Below, piece after piece: positions 1-7,234 of a DNA stretch of 36,996 nt. This DNA comes from Candidatus Zixiibacteriota bacterium. Lineage in GTDB: Bacteria; Zixibacteria; MSB-5A5; WJJR01. How positions within the stretch are numbered: position 1 is the first letter of the stretch; every line of letters starts with the position of its first letter. Below the pieces are notes generated by a model. That model was not told where the DNA came from, did no database searches, and saw only the letters and a list, made by a program, of their open reading frames with translations. The stretch covers positions 1 to 36,996 of the forward strand of contig JBFMGX010000018.1 of assembly GCA_040752595.1 (NCBI GenBank), given 5' to 3'. Made by a program: the position numbers and the translations under genes.

Positions 1-159
1 ACTCAGCGGCGTCCCATGATCCTCGTCCATACATCCGTCCTCCGTCCCCTAATCTGGCCCGGAGAACCGACGCAAACCATCAACTTTTAGATGCTAAATC
101 TGTCCGACTGGAGCTGAAACAGGACATGAGGACAACCGCCTGCGCCACTGAGAGGCCTG

Positions 160-178
160 CCGCGATCAAAGATTGCGG
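160..178. repeat. REP-like palindrome, copy 1 (upstream of RAYT gene)
   Basis: Imperfect inverted repeat CCGCGATC-AAA-GATTGCGG, an 8-bp stem with one G/T pair and a 3-nt loop, 38 bp before the transposase start. Together with the following GGCAC it matches the copy at 767-785 in direct orientation with two mismatches over about 24 bp. I read it as the upstream cognate REP of the adjacent RAYT gene. The rest of positions 1-216 shows no gene. Confidence 0.7.
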
Positions 179-216
179 GCACGCGATTCACGGCAAACGA
201 AGAAGATGGAACGTTA

Positions 217-804
217 ATGCCACGACAGAGCTACAACATCGCCGGGCACGCGCACTTCGTGACATGCAGTAGCTATCACCGCTGCCCAATCCTCATTGAC
301 GACCCGGCGCGCAAGTTGCTTGTTGAATCGCTTGATGCAGCCCGCCGACGCCTGCATCTTGAGTTGTGGGCGTATGTCATCATGCCGGAACATGTTCATC
401 TTCTCCTGATGCCCCGCGAGAACGCCTATTCGATGGCCGAGATCCTGAAGCGAGTCAAGGGACCGTTTGCGAAGCGCTTGATTGACATATGGCGGGCTGA
501 TGATGATCCGCGATTGGGGCAACTCCGGATCGATGGACCGTCCGGTCCCTCAATCAGAGTCTGGGAGCGTGGCGGAGGGTTCGACCGAAACCTCTACTCG
601 CACGAACGCATCCGTCGAGCAGTTGAGTACATCGAATGGAATCCAGTTCGGAGGGGGTTGGTCTCTGATCCAATGGACTGGGTCTGGTCGAGCGCCCGGG
701 CGAGATCGGGAATCACGGACGTCCCGATACAGATTGACCCGATTTGCTGGGATGGGATCGAAAATGCCGCGATCACAGATCGCGGGCACACAACAGGTGT
801 GTGA
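217..804 (+). CDS. REP-associated tyrosine transposase (RAYT, Y1/HUH family)
   Basis: A 195-residue protein of the IS200/IS605-like Y1 transposase superfamily, REP-associated branch. These are single-strand DNA endonucleases that recognise REP hairpins. The HUH motif is His59-Val-His61 within PEHVHLL. The likely nucleophile is Tyr138 in YIEWNPVRRGLV, the hallmark segment of RAYTs. Length is normal for the family. REP-like palindromes lie 38 bp upstream, inside the last codons, and just downstream, which is the usual RAYT arrangement of a single-copy domesticated gene among its own repeats. The ribosome binding site is weak (AGAAGATGGA). The last dozen residues are encoded by a palindrome, so the C-terminus may have been extended by REP sequence. 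Family assignment is firm; mobility of the gene itself is not implied. Confidence 0.9.
   Translation: MPRQSYNIAGHAHFVTCSSYHRCPILIDDPARKLLVESLDAARRRLHLELWAYVIMPEHVHLLLMPRENAYSMAEILKRVKGPFAKRLIDIWRADDDPRLGQLRIDGPSGPSIRVWERGGGFDRNLYSHERIRRAVEYIEWNPVRRGLVSDPMDWVWSSARARSGITDVPIQIDPICWDGIENAAITDRGHTTGV
767..785. repeat. REP-like palindrome, copy 2 (overlaps RAYT 3' end)
   Basis: Perfect inverted repeat CCGCGATC-ACA-GATCGCGG, 8-bp stem and 3-nt loop, lying inside the last codons of the transposase gene. It is followed by GGCACAC, as in copy 1. Confidence 0.8.
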
Positions 805-822
805 TCAACACGTGATGCGTGG

Positions 823-857
823 CCGCGATCTCCGATCGCGGTCGGCCAAAGGCCGAC
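823..857. repeat. REP-like palindrome copy 3 with adjacent second hairpin
   Basis: CCGCGATC-TCC-GATCGCGG (823-841) has the same 8-bp stem as copies 1 and 2 with a different loop. It runs directly into a second hairpin, GTCGGCC-AAA-GGCCGAC (841-857). It lies 19 bp after the transposase stop and could also act as a transcription stop, although no T-run follows. Confidence 0.75.
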
Positions 858-907
858 ATCTGGAGCGATTATGAAGACAAACAAAGATGTACTTGGCGGA
901 CTGACAG

Positions 908-927
908 CAAGGGGCCGAAGCCCCTTG
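908..927. repeat. Dispersed palindrome CAAGGGGC-N4-GCCCCTTG, copy A
   Basis: Perfect 8-bp stem with a CGAA tetraloop. The same stem recurs about 27 kb away at 28100-28125, so this is a dispersed intergenic repeat rather than a one-off terminator. It sits in the leader region 53 bp before the DPP-IV-like gene. Confidence 0.65.
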
Positions 928-979
928 TCCTCGATTTGAAGAGATGTCGCAGAACGGATTCTGAAGGAACGGAGGCACC

Positions 980-3235
980 ATGCGTCGTTGGACAATGCTC
1001 GTGTTGATGCTGCTCGTGGCGGCGGTGATGCTGGCATCGCCGGCGGCGGCAGAGAAGCTCACGATCGATCGGATCTATGGGGATACGTCGCTCTCCGGGC
1101 CGACGCCGCGCGGAGTGAGGATTTCCCCCGACGGGAAACGCGTCGGATTCCTGCGCGGGCGCGACACCGACCAATATCAACTCGACCTCTGGGTCTATGA
1201 GATCGACAAGCACAAGACCCGGATGCTGGTCGATTCCAAGATGATCGTGCCGGAGGAGAAGCTGTCGGACGCCGAGAAAGCGCGTCGCGAACGCGCCCGG
1301 ACGGCATCGCTGAAGGGAATCCTCACCTATGCGTGGTCGCCCGACGGCGCCAAGCTCCTCTTTCCCCTCGGCGACACCCTCTACCTCTACGACCTGAGAG
1401 CCAAACCTGACGCGGCGGTGCGAAAGTTCGCAACCGGCGAGGGCGCGATCGACCCGAAGATCTCCCCCAAAGGCCACTATGCCTCATTCGTGCGCGACCA
1501 GAACCTGTACGTGGTCGACCTCGCCACCGGCGCTCAGCGACAACTGACCACCGACGGCGCTGGCACATTGCACAACGCCGAGGCGGAGTTTGTCGCCCAG
1601 GAGGAGATGGACCAGTCGAGCGGGTATTGGTGGGCACGCAACGACAGTCTGATCGCTTTCAAGCAATACGACGAATCGCCGGTCCCTTCAGTCAAGCGCT
1701 TCGAGGTCTATCCCGATCGCACCGAGGTGATCGAGCAGCGCTACCCGGCGGCGGGAGATTCGAATGTGATCGTCCGGCTTGGGCTCATCCGTCCCACCGG
1801 CGGCGATGTGCGCTGGATCGACCTCGGCTCCGACCCCGACATCTACCTGGCGCGCGTCGACTGGGTCCCCGATGGGAAGACAGTCACCTACCAACGCGAA
1901 AGCCGCGATCAGAAGCGGCTCGAATTGATCGCTGTCGACGTGGCGACACTGTCGCAGCGGACGCTTCTGACCGAGACCTCCCAGACGTGGATCAATCTCA
2001 ACGACGATCTGCGCTTCCTCAAAAAGCAACCGGCCTTCATCTGGGCCTCGGAGCGCACGGGATTCAACCATCTCTACCTTTACAGTCTCGATGGCGCCTT
2101 GATCCACCCGCTGACCGCCGGCGACTGGAATGTCGATGGGCTCTTGGCGGTCGATGAGCCGGCAGGGCGTGTCTATCTCTCATCCAACCGCGACGCCATC
2201 ATTGACCATCAGATCTACACCGTGCGCCTCGATGGGAGCAACGCGCACGATCCGTCGCGCATCAGTCAGGGTGACGGAATCCACGGAGCATCATTCGCCC
2301 GGGATGCCGCGCGGGTCTCGCTCTATGTCGAGGGGTATTCGAATCCGCTGACGCCGCCACAAGCCAGCATCCGCGCCGCCGATGGCCGCTTCCTCGCCTG
2401 GATCGAGGAGAACCGCCTCGACGAGAAGCATCCCTACTGGCGGTACCGCGACATGCATGTGACGCCGGAATTCGGCACGCTGACCGCGGAGGACGGGCAG
2501 ACACTGGAGTATCGCCTGCTGAAGCCGCCGGATTTCGATCCGGCACGACGCTACCCCGTTTTCATCAACGTCTATGGCGGCCCGGGGTCGCAAACCGTGA
2601 GCCGGGGCTGGGGCGATCTGTTTGGTCAGTATATGGCCCAGCAGGGGTTCATCGTCTTTGGGCTCGACAATCGCGGTTCGGGACGTCGCGGCCGCAGATT
2701 TTCCGATCCGATCTATGGCCGCCTCGGCGATGTCGAGGTGCGCGACCAGCTCGTCGGCGTCCGCTGGCTCAAGCAGCAACCGTTTGTCGACGTGGCGCGC
2801 ATCGGTGTCTTCGGCTGGAGCTACGGCGGGTACATGACCCTGATGATGCTCGCCAAGGCCGGCGGCGACCTGGCCGCCGGGGTCGCGGTGGCGCCGGTAT
2901 CCGAATGGCAGTTGTACGACACCCACTACACCGAGCGATACCTGGGGACGCCGCAGGAGAATGCCGCCGGGTACGATTCCAGCGCGGTGTTCGGCTCGCT
3001 GGCGAACATTAAAGCGCCGCTCCTGTTGGTCCACGGCATGGCCGATGACAATGTGCTGTTCACCAACTCGACGCAGGTCATGGCGGCCCTGCAGAAACAG
3101 GGTCAACAGTTCCGGCTGATGACCTACCCCGGCGGCAAGCACGGCCTGTCGACGACCACGATGCGGAAGCACGTCCGCCACCTGATCGCGGACTTCTTCG
3201 TGGAGATGCTCAAGCCGGGGGATGCCGGGAAGTAA
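980..3235 (+). CDS. Secreted dipeptidyl-peptidase IV-like serine peptidase (S9)
   Basis: A 751-residue prolyl-oligopeptidase-superfamily enzyme that should release X-Pro or similar dipeptides from peptide N-termini in the periplasm or outside the cell. Residues 1-24 form a signal peptide (MLVLMLLVAAVMLASPAAA). The DPPIV N-terminal beta-propeller follows (about 80-460); its double-Glu N-terminus clamp is visible as Glu208-Glu209 in AQEEM, followed by SSGYWWARND. The C-terminal alpha/beta-hydrolase domain carries the nucleophile Ser614 in GWSYGG, the acid in ADDN (Asp689/690) and His721 in GGKHG. All catalytic parts are present and the length is typical for bacterial DPP-IV. The ATG is preceded by a good GGAACGGAGG ribosome binding site. 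It lies upstream of another secreted peptidase on the same strand, 179 bp away, suggesting a shared peptide-utilisation role. Confidence 0.93.
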   Translation: MRRWTMLVLMLLVAAVMLASPAAAEKLTIDRIYGDTSLSGPTPRGVRISPDGKRVGFLRGRDTDQYQLDLWVYEIDKHKTRMLVDSKMIVPEEKLSDAEKARRERARTASLKGILTYAWSPDGAKLLFPLGDTLYLYDLRAKPDAAVRKFATGEGAIDPKISPKGHYASFVRDQNLYVVDLATGAQRQLTTDGAGTLHNAEAEFVAQEEMDQSSGYWWARNDSLIAFKQYDESPVPSVKRFEVYPDRTEVIEQRYPAAGDSNVIVRLGLIRPTGGDVRWIDLGSDPDIYLARVDWVPDGKTVTYQRESRDQKRLELIAVDVATLSQRTLLTETSQTWINLNDDLRFLKKQPAFIWASERTGFNHLYLYSLDGALIHPLTAGDWNVDGLLAVDEPAGRVYLSSNRDAIIDHQIYTVRLDGSNAHDPSRISQGDGIHGASFARDAARVSLYVEGYSNPLTPPQASIRAADGRFLAWIEENRLDEKHPYWRYRDMHVTPEFGTLTAEDGQTLEYRLLKPPDFDPARRYPVFINVYGGPGSQTVSRGWGDLFGQYMAQQGFIVFGLDNRGSGRRGRRFSDPIYGRLGDVEVRDQLVGVRWLKQQPFVDVARIGVFGWSYGGYMTLMMLAKAGGDLAAGVAVAPVSEWQLYDTHYTERYLGTPQENAAGYDSSAVFGSLANIKAPLLLVHGMADDNVLFTNSTQVMAALQKQGQQFRLMTYPGGKHGLSTTTMRKHVRHLIADFFVEMLKPGDAGK

Positions 3236-3312
3236 GATCGGTGCGGTGGCACCAAGGGAAAGGGCCCCGATGGAGTTGTGTCGTCGTCGTTCTGCGGCTA
3301 TCTTGAGAACTT

Positions 3313-3339
3313 GGCGGTCGGACACTGTTCTTGACCGCC
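3313..3339 (+). terminator. Possible hairpin between the two peptidase genes
   Basis: GGCGGTC (3313-3319) pairs with GACCGCC (3333-3339) across a 13-nt loop, 77 bp after the DPP-IV stop. No T-run follows, so this is only a weak terminator or attenuator candidate. Confidence 0.3.
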
Positions 3340-3414
3340 CCGGCATCACGATTTGTCGTCACGGGATTGCCTACAATGACCCGGTCTGAATTCATCGTCA
3401 AAGAGGAGAGACAG

Positions 3415-5553
3415 ATGCCCCGCTCGCAGTCGCAATCGCAACGTCCATTCCACCCCGGCAGATTCGTGGCTGCCTCGGCGATGGTCGCGCTCTTGACCCT
3501 GTCCGGTTTGTCCGCAGGAGAACGTGCCATGGCGCAGAGCACCCCGATTGGAGAGACCCAAATCACGGCGACAATCAGCGCCCTGGTCACCCAACATGGC
3601 GAAGCCCAGCGCGGACGCGTCGACAAGGGCGTCCGTCAGGCGGCGCAAATGTGGCGCACTGAGGACGGCACGGCCCCGGAGTTCGCGGATTTTTGCCAGC
3701 AGAACTTCATCGCCGATTCACAGGTCCTGCAGCAGACCGCCGATCACATCGAGGGGTATTTCGAGAGCATCTTCGGACATTACGCCGAGATGGGCCGGGA
3801 CCTGAGCTGGCATCTGGACGTTGAGATCGGGCCGATTCTCCCCATCGACTACGCCTTCGCCGGTTACTCCCCCAGCGCCCACTTCAGCGATGACATGTTC
3901 AAGACGAAGATCGCGTTTATGGTGCTTCTGAATTACCCGCAATTCACGCTTCAGGAGCGCCTGACACTCGGACCCAAGTGGACCCGGCAGCAATGGGTGT
4001 ATGCCCGGCTCGGGCAGATGTTCACCGACCGCGTGCCGGCGGACATTTCACAGCGCCTCAATCAGGTCACTGTGGCCGCGGACAACTATATCAGCCACTA
4101 TAACATTTGGATGCACCATCTCCTCTCGGCCGATGGCACCCGGCTGTTTCCCCAGGGACTCCGCCTGCTCAGTCACTGGAATCTCCGCGATGAGCTCAAA
4201 TCGCAGTATTCCAAACCGGACGGCCTCGCCCGGCAGGAGATGATCTATGACGTCATGCTCAAGATCATCCAGCAGCAGATTCCGTCGGTCGTGGTGGACA
4301 ACCCGGCGGTCGATTGGCAGGTATCGACGGGCCAGGTGACCGTCTCCGGAGACGTCGATGGTGATGTCCCGTCATCCTGGCAGGGCGGCGGATCATCGGG
4401 GACGGCGGTCGACGGCGCGCGGGAGCCCGACACGCGGTATGCCCGCATCCTCGACATCTTCCACGCCCAGCGTGCCGCCGACCCGTACTACCTCGGCACG
4501 ACGACGTTCGTGCAGCGCCGCTTCGACCGCGGCCGGGAAATTCCGGAGGCCGAGGTGGAGCAGATGTTCAAGTCGGTGATCTCGTCGCCGACCATCAAGA
4601 AGGTCGCCGCCTTGATCGAGCGCCGGTTGGGACGCAAATTGCAGCCGTTCGACATCTGGTACGCCGGGTTTCGTCCCAGCGCCGGCATGCCCGAAGAAGA
4701 ACTCGACAAACTCGTGTCGGCCAAGTACCCCACGGCCGCCGCGTTTGAGGCAGGCCTCCCGGACATTCTCCACAAGCTCGGCTTCAGCGACGCCACCACG
4801 CAGTTCCTCGTCGCGCATGTTCAGGTTGATCCGGCGCGGGGATCGGGGCATGCCTCCGGACCCGGACGGCCGGTCGACAAGGCCCATCTGCGCACGCGCG
4901 TCGCCGCCACGGGCATGAACTACAAAGGGTACAACATTGCCACGCACGAGTTCGGCCACAATGTCGAGCAGGTGTTCTCTTCGACGCGCGTTCCCCACGC
5001 CCTGTTGCGGGGCGTGCCCAACAACGCCTTCACCGAGGGATTCGCCTACGTGTTCCAGAACCGCAATCTCGACTACATCGGGGTGACCCAGCAGGACCCG
5101 CTGGCCGGGCCGCTCAATGCGCTCAACGAGCTGTGGTCGACCTACGAGATCGCCGGCGTCTCGCTCGTCGACATGGGGATGTGGAACTGGATGTACGCGC
5201 ATCCGGATGCCACCCCCGCGCAACTGCGGGAGGCGGTGGTCGCCATTGCCCAAAATATCTGGAATCAGTACTACGCTCCGATTTTCGGCGTCAAAGACAC
5301 GCCGATTCTGGCCATCTATTCCCACATGGTCAGTTACGCCCTGTACCTCCCCGACTACACACTGGCGCACATCATCGTCCTCCCGGTCGAGCAGCACATG
5401 AAGACGGCGAATCTCGCCACCGAGATGGAACGCATGTGCGCCATCGGCAGCGTGACGCCGGATCAGTGGATGCAAGAGGCGGTCGGCAGTCCGATCTCGG
5501 TCACTCCGCTGTTGGATGCCGCCGAGGCGGCGCTGAAAGTCGTCAAGAAGTGA
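3415..5553 (+). CDS. Secreted HEFGH zinc metallopeptidase (gluzincin, M3-like spacing)
   Basis: A 712-residue exported protein. I start it at ATG 3415 because AAAGAGGAGAGA lies just upstream and a signal peptide follows (hydrophobic AASAMVALLTLSGLSA, cleavage likely after AMA). Longer in-frame starts upstream have no such support. The metallopeptidase motif is His511-Glu512-Phe-Gly-His515, and Glu541 in AFTEGFAYVFQ is the probable third zinc ligand. The 30-residue distance from the first His to that Glu resembles M3 (thimet oligopeptidase-like) enzymes, and the protein is long and apparently helix-rich. I cannot place it in a named family with confidence, and overall similarity to classical M3 oligopeptidases is not obvious by eye. 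A region at about 330-350 is rich in Gly, Ser and Asp and looks like a linker. A strong hairpin follows the stop codon. Confidence 0.75.
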   Translation: MPRSQSQSQRPFHPGRFVAASAMVALLTLSGLSAGERAMAQSTPIGETQITATISALVTQHGEAQRGRVDKGVRQAAQMWRTEDGTAPEFADFCQQNFIADSQVLQQTADHIEGYFESIFGHYAEMGRDLSWHLDVEIGPILPIDYAFAGYSPSAHFSDDMFKTKIAFMVLLNYPQFTLQERLTLGPKWTRQQWVYARLGQMFTDRVPADISQRLNQVTVAADNYISHYNIWMHHLLSADGTRLFPQGLRLLSHWNLRDELKSQYSKPDGLARQEMIYDVMLKIIQQQIPSVVVDNPAVDWQVSTGQVTVSGDVDGDVPSSWQGGGSSGTAVDGAREPDTRYARILDIFHAQRAADPYYLGTTTFVQRRFDRGREIPEAEVEQMFKSVISSPTIKKVAALIERRLGRKLQPFDIWYAGFRPSAGMPEEELDKLVSAKYPTAAAFEAGLPDILHKLGFSDATTQFLVAHVQVDPARGSGHASGPGRPVDKAHLRTRVAATGMNYKGYNIATHEFGHNVEQVFSSTRVPHALLRGVPNNAFTEGFAYVFQNRNLDYIGVTQQDPLAGPLNALNELWSTYEIAGVSLVDMGMWNWMYAHPDATPAQLREAVVAIAQNIWNQYYAPIFGVKDTPILAIYSHMVSYALYLPDYTLAHIIVLPVEQHMKTANLATEMERMCAIGSVTPDQWMQEAVGSPISVTPLLDAAEAALKVVKK

Positions 5554-5568
5554 CAGTGAGCTACCCGC

Positions 5569-5598
5569 CGATCCACGTCGTTCACACGACGTGGATCG
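5569..5598 (+). terminator. Strong hairpin after metallopeptidase gene
   Basis: Perfect 12-bp stem, CGATCCACGTCG pairing with CGACGTGGATCG around a TTCACA loop, starting 16 bp after the stop. There is no T-run, but position and stability suggest a terminator or mRNA 3'-end stabiliser. Confidence 0.55.
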
Positions 5599-5613
5599 CG
5601 TAGGACCCGATCG

Positions 5614-6813
5614 ATGTCAGCAGTCTCTGGGCCCCGCCATCCGGGCGAAACGAGGGGCCGAGGCAGTCGGCGTGCATTCGCGACAGCCGCAGCGCTCATA
5701 GGCACCCTGGTCATATCCATCACGCCGATCCGGGCGTCCGACGACTCACCGGCGGTTGTGAAAACCGCATTCTGGACCCGACTGCGCCACGGCGCCAACT
5801 GCTTCAACCATGTCGTCACGGCGGACTGGTGGCGGGCGGCGGGCGACGTTGGGATCGAAGTCGTCCGCCTGGCGCCGAACAAGTGGGACTCACGCCACCG
5901 CGACTTCCTCTTGGGCGATGCCGATCAGTTCACCGGGCTTATCACCGAGGATCTTGGTCTTCTGCTGGCCTCGCTCGCGCAAGCGGATTCGGTGGGGATG
6001 AAGGTCGTGGTGACCACTTTATCGTTGCCCGGAGCCCGTTGGCGGCAGCAGAACGGCGATCGAAGCGACCTGCGTCTCTGGCGCGACACGTCATACTGGG
6101 GCCGAGCTTACCGATTCTGGCGTGAACTCGCCGGCCACCTGAAGGACAACCCCGCCGTTGTGGGGTACAACATCCTCAATGAACCGACACCCGAGTTCGC
6201 GGTCGGCGCCGATGGCCCCGTGGTACTCAATCGCTTCTATGCAACCGTCGTGCGCGCAATCCGTGACGTCGACAGTACGACGCCCATCGTGCTCGACGGC
6301 GGCCGGTGGGCATCGCCTGACGGACTGGCCGAATTCCGGCCATTGCTCGACACCAACGTGATCTACGCGTTTCACATGTACGAGCCATTCGAGTACACCA
6401 ACAAGAAGGCCAATGCCGGCCGATTCTCATATCCCGGGACAGTCGTCACCGACGGCGGCGACACGATCGCGCTGGACAGGTCGTTTCTGGAGCTTTACCT
6501 CGGCCGCGTGAGCGAATGGTAGCACAGATGGAACATCCCCTCACGCCACGTCTTCGCGGCCGAGTTTGGCTGCCACCGCACCGTGCCGGGGGCCGCCGAG
6601 TACATGCATGACGTGATTCAGGTCCTCCAATCCCACGGCTGGCACTGGGCCTTCTACTCCTTTCGTGAAGACACTTGGGACGGGATGGACTATGAGCTCG
6701 GTACCCAGCCGCTGGGCGCCGCCTACTGGTCTGCCGTCGAACGCGGGGAGACACCGGTTCTGCCCCGTAGGGACAATCCGCTTTGGACGGTGATCAAGCA
6801 GGCCCTGGAATAG
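5614..6813 (+). pseudogene. GH5 (cellulase/mannanase-like) glycosidase interrupted by in-frame TAG
   Basis: One continuous frame encodes a signal-peptide-bearing glycoside hydrolase family 5 TIM-barrel (399 codons). A single TAG at 6520-6522 (codon 303) cuts it. Before the stop lies the acid/base Glu190 in YNILNEP; after it lies the nucleophile Glu317 in FAAEFG, followed by HGWHWAFYSFRED. The terminated product would therefore lack the nucleophile and be inactive. Reading resumes in the same frame at once (HRWNIPSRHVF), so this is a point nonsense change, most simply CAG to TAG, not a frameshift. TAG is an ordinary stop for other genes here (for example at 12908 and 25427), arguing against genome-wide reassignment. 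It may be a young pseudogene, a sequencing error or, less likely, a readthrough site. The neighbours are also damaged genes. Confidence 0.85.
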
Positions 6814-6830
6814 CGGCCGTGGCGCGGTTT

Positions 6831-7037
6831 TGTCCCGGCGACCCTTCAGGCCTCACCGAGGTGGACATCACCGAATGTGTTGGAGCCTGGCTGAAGGGCG
6901 ACGTTCCCAACAACGGCTTGGTCATCGAATCGCTCTATGATGGACTGGAACCCCTGGCCATGAGGTCGGCATCGGAGCTCGCTTCGGGCGTCAAGGCGGT
7001 CGTGGAGGTATGGTATTCGCTCAAGCGATCACGTTGA
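6831..7037 (+). pseudogene. C-terminal fragment of a DNRLRE-domain protein
   Basis: The frame reads GLTEVDITECVGAWLKGD followed by VPNNGLVIES, and ends in KAVVEVWYSLKRSR before TGA. This is the end of a DNRLRE-type beta-sandwich domain (pattern: VT..V..W..G..PN.GL.I, then a closing V.V.Y strand). There is no ribosome binding site, and the N-terminal part of the domain is missing. The fragment begins within about 20 bp of the GH5 stop, so the 5' part of the original gene appears to have been lost by rearrangement. An 84-codon ORF starting at ATG 6783 overlaps the GH5 3' end but is unlikely to be a real start. The following 190 bp (7038-7234) hold no gene that I can see. Confidence 0.55.
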
Positions 7038-7234
7038 TTGAAACGTATGTAATTACGGCGGTCCGGACAAGCCGGAAGAGGATCGTTCGGTCCTCGGTTT
7101 AGACTTTACAATCCTTCTATTCCGGAATCGGCAGTTGTAGAACCGTCAGCACGGTGACCCTCGATGCCCGTTGGCCGGCTGATTCTTCGTGCCTGAGGGG
7201 CGTCATACGGTATGACGAAGATGGCTTTTTAATA

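Noticed and set aside
2291-3349. A 352-codon minus-strand frame antisense to the DPP-IV gene, and a similar one at 4393-5475
   Set aside because: Both are antisense shadows of peptidase genes with intact catalytic motifs; no ribosome binding site or family similarity was seen.
6520-6522. UAG reassigned to an amino acid as explanation for the GH5 stop
   Set aside because: Other genes in the window (ending at 12908 and 25427, and the hemerythrin and LiaF-like genes) end in TAG at natural C-termini, so TAG acts as a stop here.
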